Source of the DNA: a virus | DNA length: 64,000 bases | Reading direction: 5' to 3' (one strand) | Virus record (IMG/VR): IMGVR_UViG_3300021197_001995 | Coordinates: 95,042-159,041 of that record | Shown here: positions 34,078 to 40,679 of the stretch, in pieces | Numbering within the stretch: position 1 is the stretch's first letter | Layout: the number at the start of each line of letters is the position of its first letter | Notes under the pieces: model-generated | Told to the model about the DNA's origin: nothing | Databases searched by the model: none | What the model saw: only the letters and a program-made list of their open reading frames with translations | Program-made: the position numbers and the translations under genes

Positions 34078-34297
34078 GGAAGAGTATCGAACATCTGAAT
34101 TCCATGAAATAGACAACCTGAACACAAAAACGATAACGGAAGCTGTCAACTCATACGAGAAAACTTTCGTTGCAATTAGAGAGGCCCTAGAGAATAATGA
34201 ACAATATTGTTGTGATGATGAAAATGATAGGCTATCAATTGCCCAAGTCGTCGTTGATTCGCTTAGACAAAATAGTCTCATTCGCAAGGAACACTAA
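34019..34297 (+). CDS. Small acidic helical protein, 92 aa
   Basis: GTG 34019 within the 3' end of the gene before; AAGGAAG lies upstream. Helical and acidic (NSYEKTFVAIREALENN). Ends in a TAATG overlap with 34297. No family recognised. Confidence 0.6.
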   Translation: MSLDNVTKIRNGKHLKTIIEEEYRTSEFHEIDNLNTKTITEAVNSYEKTFVAIREALENNEQYCCDDENDRLSIAQVVVDSLRQNSLIRKEH

Positions 34298-34545
34298 TGA
34301 AAAGGGGTGAAGCGATACGTTGCATCGACGATTATGACTTATTCGAGAAGAACGTCAACGGAGAGGAAGGCTGCTTCATTAAGTTTAGTGAAGCAAACAA
34401 CAAGTATCTTGTTTGGTTCCCTTGTAATGGGGAATGGGCCGAACTAAAAGAAGAACAATTTGAAATGGTAAACAAGCCAGGATACATCCCTAGTAAATAC
34501 CGAAAGTTCGTAGAGCACATCAAAACTTTAGAATACACATACTAA
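34297..34545 (+). CDS. KVGD-related small protein, 82 aa
   Basis: ATG 34297 in a TAATG overlap. RGEAIRCIDDY, GCFIKFSEANNKYLVWFPCNGEWAEL and EEQFEMVN resemble the array proteins' strands, including the aromatic VWFPCNG segment in place of VLWxDG. Extended C-terminal tail. Confidence 0.55.
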   Translation: MKRGEAIRCIDDYDLFEKNVNGEEGCFIKFSEANNKYLVWFPCNGEWAELKEEQFEMVNKPGYIPSKYRKFVEHIKTLEYTY

Positions 34546-34552
34546 TTATTAT

Positions 34553-34756
34553 GTGAAATCAAAGCAAGTAAAATGCAACAAGACCTACTGGTCAACCCGC
34601 CACAAAGAAAAGTGTGTCTGTATCTCCATCGCCCGTTGGCTAGTGGAGTTACAATTCAGAGACCCTGCCAAATCAGGATGGTACCACTGTCAAGAGATAG
34701 AAGAAGTACCAAAATCACAAGAAAAAGTTATTGACATTACAGACTTAATAAGGTAG
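34553..34756 (+). CDS. Small basic protein, 67 aa
   Basis: GTG 34553 a few bases after the previous stop. Cys and Trp rich (KCNKTYWSTRHKEKCVCISIARWLVE). The last codons overlap the promoter at 34731, which may therefore be constrained as both code and promoter. Confidence 0.55.
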   Translation: MKSKQVKCNKTYWSTRHKEKCVCISIARWLVELQFRDPAKSGWYHCQEIEEVPKSQEKVIDITDLIR

Positions 34757-34759
34757 AAT
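34731..34759 (+). promoter_or_regulatory. Sigma70-like promoter of the KVGD array
   Basis: TTGACA 34731-34736, 17-nt spacer, TAGAAT 34754-34759. It is embedded in the 3' end of the 34553 gene and faces the first array gene. Confidence 0.75.
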
Positions 34760-34765
34760 AGTATT

Positions 34766-34933
34766 ATGGAATTTGGATTTATCTTTTTAATTCTCGCGAT
34801 TCTGTTTTTGCGGAACAGGATCAAGGCAGCAATCCTTCAAAGCCAGAAGGAAGATTTTGTCAGAGAAGTTATTCGCCGCGTTGACCAAAAAAAGAAACTG
34901 GATGAGCTTTATGGAAGAAATGAAGATAGGTGA
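34766..34933 (+). CDS. Single-span membrane micropeptide, 55 aa
   Basis: ATG 34766 lies just after the promoter's -10 box. N-terminal hydrophobic helix (FGFIFLILAILFL) then a charged helix ending in EDR. The final GAAGATAGGTGA also carries the start of the first KVGD gene, the same overlap style used throughout the array. Confidence 0.6.
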   Translation: MEFGFIFLILAILFLRNRIKAAILQSQKEDFVREVIRRVDQKKKLDELYGRNEDR

Positions 34934-35138
34934 CTTGGTGATTGACACTTGGCTGAACCAAGTAGCCCTCCTTATCTCTGAGCCCAGAGCATCCCTCGAC
35001 TCACAAGAAGACCAAAAGCGTTTAGGCGTCATGGCTGGAGATGAGTATTACGTTGTAGACGTACTCTTGGCCGACGGAACTAGAGATCTTGCACTCTGTG
35101 ATGACCTGGAGGCTATCAGTGAACATAGATGTGGGTGA
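34920..35138 (+). CDS. KVGD-family protein, array member 1
   Basis: 72 aa from ATG 34920. Starts MKIGDLVIDTWLNQVALLI and ends DDLEAISEHRCG; it is one of the longer members, with an insert before VVDVLLADG. No SD is visible except AAG, so it may depend on coupling to the 34766 peptide. Confidence 0.75.
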   Translation: MKIGDLVIDTWLNQVALLISEPRASLDSQEDQKRLGVMAGDEYYVVDVLLADGTRDLALCDDLEAISEHRCG

Positions 35139-35286
35139 CTTTGTGCAGTACCGCGCCGCGTCAGGCGAGGTAATGGGTTACGGAATCATTGTCAAAGTGA
35201 CTGAGTATTGGCACATACTTGTGGACCAACACACAGGCAAGAGAGAGCATTGGTGTAACACTTTAATGAGAAAGATTGTACCGTGA
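35119..35286 (+). CDS. KVGD-family protein, array member 2
   Basis: 55 aa from GTG 35119; GGAGG lies in the previous gene's end. MNIDVGDFVQYRAASGEV has two extra residues before VGD. Overlaps member 1 by 20 nt and the next peptide by 4 nt (GTGA). Confidence 0.7.
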   Translation: MNIDVGDFVQYRAASGEVMGYGIIVKVTEYWHILVDQHTGKREHWCNTLMRKIVP

Positions 35287-35420
35287 TTGATGGATTTTTA
35301 TTTGAATTTCAAATGGGAGAGATTCTAGACGCAGTGAGGTTGACTCTTTGTACCATAGGGCTCCTCACTGGCATAGGCCTTTGGGTACATGCAACTTATT
35401 TCAGGGAAGAAAAGCAATGA
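35283..35420 (+). CDS. Single-span membrane micropeptide, 45 aa
   Basis: GTG 35283 in a GTGA overlap; stop in an ATGA overlap with member 3. One hydrophobic helix (LTLCTIGLLTGIGLWVHA). It interrupts the array. Confidence 0.6.
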   Translation: MIDGFLFEFQMGEILDAVRLTLCTIGLLTGIGLWVHATYFREEKQ

Positions 35421-35599
35421 AAATTGGCGATCTAGTACGATGGCGCGCCGATGATGGAATGGGCATCATTTTGCAGACCCGAATCGTCAGCAAAATCACC
35501 GGAAGTTCTATCGTTTATGTGCTTTGGTTTGACGGAAATACAACGGGACCGATAGAAAACGACCATGATGAACTGGAGTTGGTAAGTGAAAGTCGGTGA
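35417..35599 (+). CDS. KVGD-family protein, array member 3
   Basis: 60 aa from ATG 35417. MKIGDLVRWRADDGMGIIL, then YVLWFDGN and ELELVSESR; close to the family consensus. Confidence 0.78.
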   Translation: MKIGDLVRWRADDGMGIILQTRIVSKITGSSIVYVLWFDGNTTGPIENDHDELELVSESR

Positions 35600-35753
35600 T
35601 TTGGTGAAACAAACACCGCGCTGGTCTCCCTCGCGTTTTGGTATTGTAACTCATGACCTGAAGAACGACAGGTGTATGGTCCTTTTCTTTGACACCAACA
35701 CTCAATACGATATGGACAAAAATTTGTTGGAGCTAGTCAGTGAAGGTCGGTGA
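35586..35753 (+). CDS. KVGD-family protein, array member 4
   Basis: 55 aa from GTG 35586 in the 14-nt overlap. MKVGDLVKQTPRWSPSRFG, VLFFDTN, LLELVSEGR. The Ser to Gly change in the tail is a single base change in the junction. Confidence 0.8.
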   Translation: MKVGDLVKQTPRWSPSRFGIVTHDLKNDRCMVLFFDTNTQYDMDKNLLELVSEGR

Positions 35754-35919
35754 TTTGATTGAATGGGGTATGCACTCGGTATGCCCGAAAGCTATAGTGA
35801 TTGGTTTTGATGGCGATTTCGCAAAGCTTTTCTGGCTTCCGAATCCGAGGTTCAGTAACGGGGGTAGAGTGTCACTGGTTGAAAAGCAAGAATTGGAGGT
35901 AATCAGTGAAAGTCGGTGA
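35740..35919 (+). CDS. KVGD-family protein, array member 5
   Basis: 59 aa from GTG 35740. MKVGDLIEWGMHSVCPK, AKLFWLPNP, ELEVISESR. A Cys and a Gly-rich turn are unique to this copy. Confidence 0.8.
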   Translation: MKVGDLIEWGMHSVCPKAIVIGFDGDFAKLFWLPNPRFSNGGRVSLVEKQELEVISESR

Positions 35920-36067
35920 CTTGGTGAGGTTATACCGCAACCATGACACGATTGGCATTGTCATCAGTATACTGCAAGGTAACGGGTATTTCGACGTTTT
36001 AAGGACAGACGGAGTGACAATCTTCGTCCACGAGTCATCTCTGGAGATAATCAGTGAAAGTCGGTGA
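35906..36067 (+). CDS. KVGD-family protein, array member 6
   Basis: 53 aa from GTG 35906, the shortest member and so close to the minimal fold: MKVGDLVRLYRNHDTIGIVI, YFDVLRTDG, LEIISESR. GGAGGT precedes the start. Confidence 0.82.
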   Translation: MKVGDLVRLYRNHDTIGIVISILQGNGYFDVLRTDGVTIFVHESSLEIISESR

Positions 36068-36248
36068 TTTAGTTTGTATAGCACTGCCAGCAAAGGAAAA
36101 AGGAAAGCCTGTTGGAATCATTCTCGGGTTCAGTGTTGACTGGCTTATCAACAGGTATGCTACCCCTGACTATAGAATACTGTGGAACCATGGTGGAATT
36201 AGCACCGCTTCAGAAATGCATTTGAGGAAATTAAATGAAAGTCGGTGA
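36054..36248 (+). CDS. KVGD-family protein, array member 7
   Basis: 64 aa from GTG 36054. MKVGDLVCIALPAKEKG, VGIILGFS, YRILWNHGG, and a tail LRKLNESR. The Asn tail codon makes the next start an ATG. Confidence 0.8.
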   Translation: MKVGDLVCIALPAKEKGKPVGIILGFSVDWLINRYATPDYRILWNHGGISTASEMHLRKLNESR

Positions 36249-36420
36249 TTTAGTAAAAGACAACCACCCAACAGGACAGGGGCGGACAGGAATAGTCATA
36301 GCCTCAGTACCACATTCAACCGCTCTAAATAAAGTGTTCAGGGTCTTGTGGCAAAACGGCAAAGTTGGCGACAACATCTGGGACTACGACTTGAAGCTAC
36401 TCAACGAAAAAAGGCCTTGA
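36235..36420 (+). CDS. KVGD-family protein, array member 8 (ends first sub-array)
   Basis: 61 aa from ATG 36235. MKVGDLVKDNHPTGQGR, VFRVLWQNG, and a changed tail LLNEKRP. The last codons are part of the promoter TTGACT (36417), so the stop and the -35 box coincide. Confidence 0.8.
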   Translation: MKVGDLVKDNHPTGQGRTGIVIASVPHSTALNKVFRVLWQNGKVGDNIWDYDLKLLNEKRP

Positions 36421-36445
36421 CTTTCAATGACTTACCTGCTATACT
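36417..36445 (+). promoter_or_regulatory. Sigma70-like promoter of second sub-array
   Basis: TTGACT 36417-36422, 17-nt spacer, TATACT 36440-36445. It is nearly identical in sequence to the promoter at 49055, including the end of the preceding gene. Confidence 0.82.
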
Positions 36446-36472
36446 TATAGTATAGAGAAATGGAGAAGTCAA

Positions 36473-36664
36473 ATGAAAATCGGTGATTTGGTGATGTGGC
36501 TAGACCCTTGGAAGACTAAACGCCATGGGTTGGTATTCGCGGTGATCCTGACTGATCCTGATAAGCCATGGCGAGGCAAAGAAGACTATTACGATGTGTT
36601 GGTTGACGGCAAGATTGAATTTTGCCACAGAAAAAACCTGGAGGTGCTTAGTGAAAGTCGGTGA
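36473..36664 (+). CDS. KVGD-family protein, array member 9
   Basis: 63 aa from ATG 36473 with GGAG upstream. MKIGDLVMWLDPWKTKRHG, YDVLVDGK, LEVLSESR. First gene after the promoter, so its start does not depend on an upstream overlap. Confidence 0.8.
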   Translation: MKIGDLVMWLDPWKTKRHGLVFAVILTDPDKPWRGKEDYYDVLVDGKIEFCHRKNLEVLSESR

Positions 36665-36839
36665 TTTGGTGCAGAACGGCCAAGGACACACAGGCATCGT
36701 GACAGGCATTGGCTATGCTGGCAACTGTCCGAGTTATCATGAATGTCCTTTCTTGAACCCGGATATTCACGTCGTAACCAGCCATGGCAAGAGATTGTGG
36801 AGCTACAAAGCATTGGAGGTTATCAGTGAAAGTCGGTGA
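36651..36839 (+). CDS. KVGD-family protein, array member 10
   Basis: 62 aa from GTG 36651. MKVGDLVQNGQGHTGIVTG, then an insert with two Cys (NCPSYHECPF) and a tail YKALEVISESR. Confidence 0.8.
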   Translation: MKVGDLVQNGQGHTGIVTGIGYAGNCPSYHECPFLNPDIHVVTSHGKRLWSYKALEVISESR

Positions 36840-37032
36840 CCTAGTGAAGAAGAGATGGGGCAAGATTGAACCACATCAGGCGGGGACAGTCGGCATCGTA
36901 ACCGGAAAGCACGTTGAACAACGCGGGCCCAACCCTGCGTTCCATGGCTACTGGCTTATGGTTATGTATCCGGGCCATCCTGTTTATCGTGAACGACCTG
37001 GTGAGTATGAGGTGATAAGTGAAAGTCGGTGA
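36826..37032 (+). CDS. KVGD-family protein, array member 11
   Basis: 68 aa from GTG 36826. MKVGDLVKKRWGKIEPHQ, GTVGIVTGKHV, and a Pro-rich loop before YEVISESR. Confidence 0.8.
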   Translation: MKVGDLVKKRWGKIEPHQAGTVGIVTGKHVEQRGPNPAFHGYWLMVMYPGHPVYRERPGEYEVISESR

Positions 37033-37219
37033 TTTGGTGGAATCCCACAAGGGAGCACGCGGCATTGTTGTTGAGAGTGAACTGATGTATCCGAAACATC
37101 GCGACTCTCCGGTTGGTAGAGTCCGAGTTCATTGGCAAACTGAACCACCAGAGTGGACTCACCCCGGCCTATTCTTTAGTGTAATGTCGCTCAGGAAGAT
37201 AACCAATGAAAGTCGGTGA
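37019..37219 (+). CDS. KVGD-family protein, array member 12
   Basis: 66 aa from GTG 37019. MKVGDLVESHKGARGIVVE, RVRVHWQTEP, LRKITNESR. Asn tail; the next start is ATG. Confidence 0.8.
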   Translation: MKVGDLVESHKGARGIVVESELMYPKHRDSPVGRVRVHWQTEPPEWTHPGLFFSVMSLRKITNESR

Positions 37220-37418
37220 TGTTGTGGCCTGGACACCAACCAGGGGTGTCTTCGGCCACCAGAAGGTTAAATTTGTCGGGATTGTGACGGGCGAGCGAGT
37301 AGAAAACAAATTCGGCGAGCCAGACCGGGTACCTGTGATTTGGAGTGAATCAACGATACCAATGATGACTGATGTAAGAGACGTAAAAGTTATTGAGGCA
37401 TTCAATGAAAGTCGGTGA
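37206..37418 (+). CDS. KVGD-family protein, array member 13
   Basis: 70 aa from ATG 37206. MKVGDVVAWTPTRGVFG, KFVGIVTGERV, VPVIWSEST, VIEAFNESR. Its TGIVTGE strand resembles member 11. Confidence 0.8.
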   Translation: MKVGDVVAWTPTRGVFGHQKVKFVGIVTGERVENKFGEPDRVPVIWSESTIPMMTDVRDVKVIEAFNESR

Positions 37419-37587
37419 TTTAGTTCAGTGGTACACGGAGTATGCTGATTGTACCACCACAGACTTAGGTGTCGTCCGCCAAGTTATGGTAGATCAGGTC
37501 TTTATTGTATGGCAAACTGGAGACGGAAATGGCTGGTTCAGTCAAGGACATCCAAGCATAGGAGTTATTAATCATGCAGCCGGGTGA
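37405..37587 (+). CDS. KVGD-family protein, array member 14
   Basis: 60 aa from ATG 37405. MKVGDLVQWYTEYADCTTT, VFIVWQTGDG, and an atypical tail INHAAG because the next junction is rearranged (ATGCAGCCGGGTGA). Confidence 0.78.
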   Translation: MKVGDLVQWYTEYADCTTTDLGVVRQVMVDQVFIVWQTGDGNGWFSQGHPSIGVINHAAG

Positions 37588-37768
37588 CTTGGTGGTGTGG
37601 AAATGGAATGGTAAATCACAACTTCACAAAACAGGAATCATTGTTTCAGACTACCTCCAGTGCCAAGATTTTGATGGGAATCATTATAAAAATGTTTACT
37701 GGTTCGATAATCAATGGGTCCGACCAATCAGACCAGAGTATTTAGAGGTTCTCAATGAAAGTCGGTGA
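37574..37768 (+). CDS. KVGD-family protein, array member 15
   Basis: 64 aa from ATG 37574. Starts MQPGDLVVWKWNGKSQLHK, a divergent N-terminus; regains consensus with KNVYWFDN and YLEVLNESR. Confidence 0.78.
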   Translation: MQPGDLVVWKWNGKSQLHKTGIIVSDYLQCQDFDGNHYKNVYWFDNQWVRPIRPEYLEVLNESR

Positions 37769-37955
37769 CTTGGTAAGAGAAAAAGGACTTCAGGAGCGGA
37801 CTGGTATCATTGTAGAAGATACCTTCACCAGCCGATATGATGGTGGCCGAGCGAGAATATACAAAGTGCTGTGGAACAAGTTGAGTCCAGCATCACCTAC
37901 CTTGACTAGTGGCGCGTGGGCTAATCAGTTGGAGGTCATCAATGAAAGTCGGTGA
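37755..37955 (+). CDS. KVGD-family protein, array member 16
   Basis: 66 aa from ATG 37755. MKVGDLVREKGLQERTGII, IYKVLWNKLS, LEVINESR. The middle loop is Ser/Thr/Gly-rich. Confidence 0.8.
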   Translation: MKVGDLVREKGLQERTGIIVEDTFTSRYDGGRARIYKVLWNKLSPASPTLTSGAWANQLEVINESR

Positions 37956-38142
37956 TTTGGTGAGGTTATCTCGCGGTGTAGGTAACCATTTTGACTTGGA
38001 AAGTTATGTTGCCATTTTAGTTAAGAAGCGACCAAGAGCCGACTCTTATGAGTACGACTGGATCGTTCTGACGGATGGTAGGTACATTGCACTAGGCAGA
38101 CAAATAGAACACTCCGCGAGGATACTCAGTGAAAGTCGGTGA
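37942..38142 (+). CDS. KVGD-family protein, array member 17
   Basis: 66 aa from ATG 37942. MKVGDLVRLSRGVGNHFD, YVAILVKKRP, WIVLTDGRYI, ARILSESR. Confidence 0.8.
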   Translation: MKVGDLVRLSRGVGNHFDLESYVAILVKKRPRADSYEYDWIVLTDGRYIALGRQIEHSARILSESR

Positions 38143-38329
38143 TATTGTGAGGTGGTCCCCCATAGAGGCAGCATACCATAAATCTTGTTTTGGTTCAGCC
38201 GGTTTAGACTTGACAAGTGATAGAAAATGTGGTATTATCGTAGATAGAAATCCTTATGTGTTCTTTGTTCTTTGGCAAGACAAAGAACTTTTAGCACAAA
38301 AACCAAACACAATCGAGGTAATCAGATGA
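38129..38329 (+). CDS. KVGD-family protein, array member 18
   Basis: 66 aa from GTG 38129. MKVGDIVRWSPIEAAYH, CGIIVDRNPYVFFVLWQ, and a tail NTIEVIR without the ESR end, because a lipoprotein gene follows. It contains the promoter at 38210 within its coding sequence. Confidence 0.8.
   Translation: MKVGDIVRWSPIEAAYHKSCFGSAGLDLTSDRKCGIIVDRNPYVFFVLWQDKELLAQKPNTIEVIR
38210..38238 (+). promoter_or_regulatory. Sigma70-like promoter embedded in a KVGD gene
   Basis: TTGACA 38210-38215, 17-nt spacer, TATTAT 38233-38238, inside member 18 and upstream of the lipoprotein gene at 38326. Confidence 0.7.
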
Positions 38330-38517
38330 AAAAACTAATCTTATCAACACTTCTCATTTTAACTGCCGGATGTGTTGAAGCACCAGAACGAGCAGAATAT
38401 AAATACGCATCCGAAGAAGCCTGGGACCATTGTTATGATAGTTGCCCTGGTTCTGACTGTCCTTGTATTCTTGGAGAAGGTTACACATGGTACATCAGCC
38501 CCGAGGTCGGAGAGTGA
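38326..38517 (+). CDS. Small lipoprotein, 63 aa
   Basis: ATG 38326 in an ATGA overlap. Signal peptide KKLILSTLLILTAGC with a lipobox (TAGC); the mature part has six more Cys (CYDSCPGSDCPC), so it is probably disulfide bonded in the periplasm. It could be a superinfection or surface factor; that is only context. Confidence 0.7.
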   Translation: MKKLILSTLLILTAGCVEAPERAEYKYASEEAWDHCYDSCPGSDCPCILGEGYTWYISPEVGE

Positions 38518-38729
38518 AAATTAAAGTAGGAGACTTAGTAAACATCAGGCCACACCTCGCCGGCGATGCTCACTCAGGCGAATCGAACAGTGTGATGATA
38601 CTCGAATCGAAAGTGGGTATTGTCAAGAGTAGGCTAAATGGAAACGGGTACTACGATGTCTTACTCAGTAGCGGCAAGGTTGTCTTTACCGCATACGCAA
38701 ACTTGGAGGTCATAAATGAAAGTCGGTGA
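38514..38729 (+). CDS. KVGD-family protein, array member 19
   Basis: 71 aa from GTG 38514. Extra residues at the start (MKIKVGDLVNIRPHLAG), YYDVLLSSGK, LEVINESR. First member after the lipoprotein. Confidence 0.78.
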   Translation: MKIKVGDLVNIRPHLAGDAHSGESNSVMILESKVGIVKSRLNGNGYYDVLLSSGKVVFTAYANLEVINESR

Positions 38730-38892
38730 TTTAGTGAAATACGATCATCACAACTGGTCTGACTGGTACGGAATCATACTTCGCGAAATACCAGGAACCG
38801 ATGAGAGAAGAATGGTTATGTGGAACAGGGACAATAGCGTGATAACATCGACACCGAAAAGGGATTTGGAGCTAGTCAATGAAAGTCGGTGA
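38716..38892 (+). CDS. KVGD-family protein, array member 20
   Basis: 58 aa from ATG 38716. MKVGDLVKYDHHNWSDWYG, RRMVMWNRDN, LELVNESR. Confidence 0.8.
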   Translation: MKVGDLVKYDHHNWSDWYGIILREIPGTDERRMVMWNRDNSVITSTPKRDLELVNESR

Positions 38893-39088
38893 TTTGGTCG
38901 CGCTGTCAGCGTATGGCAAGAAAGTAAAACGAACAGGTTGGGTTCAACCTGGTGACGTAGGGATTATCAAGAAGGTTAGGAACAGTATCTGGCTAACTTA
39001 TGAGATTATGTGGAATCGAAGTCGGTGGGAGTACTCCTACCATCATCAACACTGTTTTGACCGCAAAGATTTAAAGTTTGTTAAGTAG
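38879..39088 (+). CDS. KVGD-family protein, array member 21 (last of main array)
   Basis: 69 aa from ATG 38879. MKVGDLVALSAYGKKVKR, VGIIKKVRNS, YEIMWNRSRW and a basic tail KDLKFVK without the ESR end. Confidence 0.8.
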   Translation: MKVGDLVALSAYGKKVKRTGWVQPGDVGIIKKVRNSIWLTYEIMWNRSRWEYSYHHQHCFDRKDLKFVK

Positions 39089-39098
39089 TTAATTTTAC

Positions 39099-39127
39099 TT
39101 GACTTTTTCTACCAACAGTGTTATTAT
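39099..39127 (+). promoter_or_regulatory. Sigma70-like promoter
   Basis: TTGACT 39099-39104, 17-nt spacer, TATTAT 39122-39127, ending the main array and serving 39154. Confidence 0.75.
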
Positions 39128-39153
39128 AGTATTAACAAGATGATGGAGGAATT

Positions 39154-39336
39154 ATGAAATTCGAGATTGGTGAAATTGTTGAAATCGAATATGGCGATTG
39201 CAACGCTGGCAAGAAAGCCGTTCTTTTGCAGTTTAATGATGACAAAGTGTTTGGCACCGGCGAGTTGGTTAAAATCATGTTCATCGGAGAGAACAAGCCA
39301 ACCTATACACTTTTAGATAGGATTGCAAAGCTATGA
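39154..39336 (+). CDS. KVGD-related small protein, 60 aa
   Basis: ATG 39154 behind GGAGG. EIGEIVEIEYGDCNAGKKAV, VKIMFIGENK, YTLLDRIAKL. A distant member with IGEIV for VGDLV. Overlaps the next gene in an ATGA junction. Confidence 0.65.
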   Translation: MKFEIGEIVEIEYGDCNAGKKAVLLQFNDDKVFGTGELVKIMFIGENKPTYTLLDRIAKL

Positions 39337-40010
39337 TGACGCACCAAGAAACAAGTACCATGTTTGACTACCTCAACTCGGTCAGTGAAAAAATGACTTA
39401 TGGGGATTCCCAGTTCATGAAGTCTCTACACTGGCACTTTCAAAAGAACGGTGATCTTTCTGGTGGCCAAGACTACCACCTTGAGAAACTCGGGACTAAG
39501 TATAGTATGGAAGAGCTTTCAAGACAAGAACAGTTTGAGCAGAACTACAGCGACGAACTTAGACTCGCCGCGCTCAGGTGTGCTAGATATTATGATGTGC
39601 AACATCCTCGATACTATGGAAATATTGTTGATAAAGTTCTTAATGACCCATCGAACCACACGCTCAATTACAACGAGTTTAACAAAATGTGCAACAACAA
39701 GTATGCTAAGAAGATTCTGGCAGCATACGATACGCCACACAAGTTTTCATCCGGTGACATGGTTCAAATTCGCTCGAACAACAGGATAGACATCGCAAAC
39801 ACGAACACCAAGGACGGTCACGTCGCCAAAGGCACCCGGTCAACGTGGCGGCTGGCCAACAAGATTTGCATGGTTCTTGAAGTGGATTCAAGACCCATTA
39901 CTAGGCCAGCAAAGGGCGCAAGGATTTATAAGGTTCTAATTATTGATGAGACGTCTCCAGTTTACGCTCACGAATCAGACTTGAAGAAGGTCCGGAGGTC
40001 AAAGAAATGA
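39333..40010 (+). CDS. Protein with a C-terminal KVGD-like domain
   Basis: 225 aa. The N-terminal about 135 residues are helical and unrecognised (MKSLHWHFQKNGDLSGG, DELRLAALRCARYYD). From about residue 143 (FSSGDMVQIRSNN, ICMVLEVDS, IYKVLIIDETS, ESDLKKV) it follows the array proteins' fold with a longer loop. It shows the small domain being used as a module in a larger protein. Overlaps the next gene by 4 nt. Confidence 0.65.
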   Translation: MMTHQETSTMFDYLNSVSEKMTYGDSQFMKSLHWHFQKNGDLSGGQDYHLEKLGTKYSMEELSRQEQFEQNYSDELRLAALRCARYYDVQHPRYYGNIVDKVLNDPSNHTLNYNEFNKMCNNKYAKKILAAYDTPHKFSSGDMVQIRSNNRIDIANTNTKDGHVAKGTRSTWRLANKICMVLEVDSRPITRPAKGARIYKVLIIDETSPVYAHESDLKKVRRSKK

Positions 40011-40435
40011 ACAAGGTTATCCATGCAATCTCCTTTCTACACCAGGGGGAGAGGGTAGTTGTTGAAGCTACCATTTTCGGTAAGTTTAAGGTTCCAGTTA
40101 CGGAAGTGGTGAACGGAACACTCAAAACAAAAATGAGAAACCTAACCGCAAAGCAGGTCATTGAACATGACATAATTAAAAACTGTGATCCAACCTTTTA
40201 TCTGAAGAACAATGAAAGGTTGAGAGTTTACCCCGGTGGTGACCCTTCTTACTTGCCTGCACAGTCAGACGGTATCGCGATAAAACATGACGACGCGAAC
40301 AAGATCTTGTTACCCAAGGTTAAGAAAAAGATCCTTGACAAACCATCAACTAATGGTTACAATAGTTATCAACAAGCAGGTTTAGATATGTATGGCTGGT
40401 GGCCAGAGGACTTTAATGATGGAAACGCAGACTAA
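40007..40435 (+). CDS. Unrecognised protein, 142 aa
   Basis: ATGA overlap. Beta-rich first half (ERVVVEATIFGKFKVPVTEV) then a Pro- and Lys-containing tail ending MYGWWPEDFNDGNAD. No family recognised. Confidence 0.6.
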   Translation: MNKVIHAISFLHQGERVVVEATIFGKFKVPVTEVVNGTLKTKMRNLTAKQVIEHDIIKNCDPTFYLKNNERLRVYPGGDPSYLPAQSDGIAIKHDDANKILLPKVKKKILDKPSTNGYNSYQQAGLDMYGWWPEDFNDGNAD

Positions 40436-40679
40436 ATTAGAGCCGGGAGACTTGGTTTTCACCCACCCACAAGACAACCCCGAGCACATTAAAAGACTAC
40501 CATCTTATGCTCACCTCACGCCGTATCTTGTTTTGTCAGAAGAATTGGCTCCAAACGGAGAAGCCATAAGACAGCAATCGTGGTACAAGATAATGTCAAC
40601 CAGTAGAATAACAGGAGACGTTAAAATTATTCAACTACCAGAGAACATGCTTACGAGGTTTGAAGAATTAAATGAGTGA
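40416..40679 (+). CDS. KVGD-related small protein, 87 aa
   Basis: ATG 40416 (a second ATG follows). KLEPGDLVFTHPQDNPEH, PYLVLSEELAP, WYKIMSTSR, PENMLTRFEEL. Longer loops than the array copies. Confidence 0.62.
   Translation: MMETQTKLEPGDLVFTHPQDNPEHIKRLPSYAHLTPYLVLSEELAPNGEAIRQQSWYKIMSTSRITGDVKIIQLPENMLTRFEELNE

Larger units (their letters stand above)
34913..39088 (+). repeat. Tandem array of KVGD-family genes with conserved overlapping junctions
   Basis: About 23 small genes of one protein family are head to tail. The typical protein is 53-72 aa: M-K-V-G-D-L-V at the start, a G-I-V or G-I-I strand, a V-x-W strand with a turn, and L-E-V-I-(S/N)-E-S-R at the end, the profile of a small SH3/KOW-like barrel. 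Most junctions share about 35 nt: TTGGAGGT, ATCA, then (G/A)TGAAAGTCGGTGA and TTTGGTG. That stretch encodes the end of one protein, the Shine-Dalgarno site (GGAGG), the start codon and the next N-terminus. Where the upstream protein has Ser (AGT) the next start is GTG; where it has Asn (AAT) the start is ATG. Bodies between junctions differ strongly. Confidence 0.9.

Noticed and set aside
34913-39088. The regular spacing of similar junctions as a CRISPR array or integron.
   Set aside because: The spacers are reading frames of 150-200 nt encoding one protein family. There are no short palindromic repeats, cas genes, attC-like sites or integrase.
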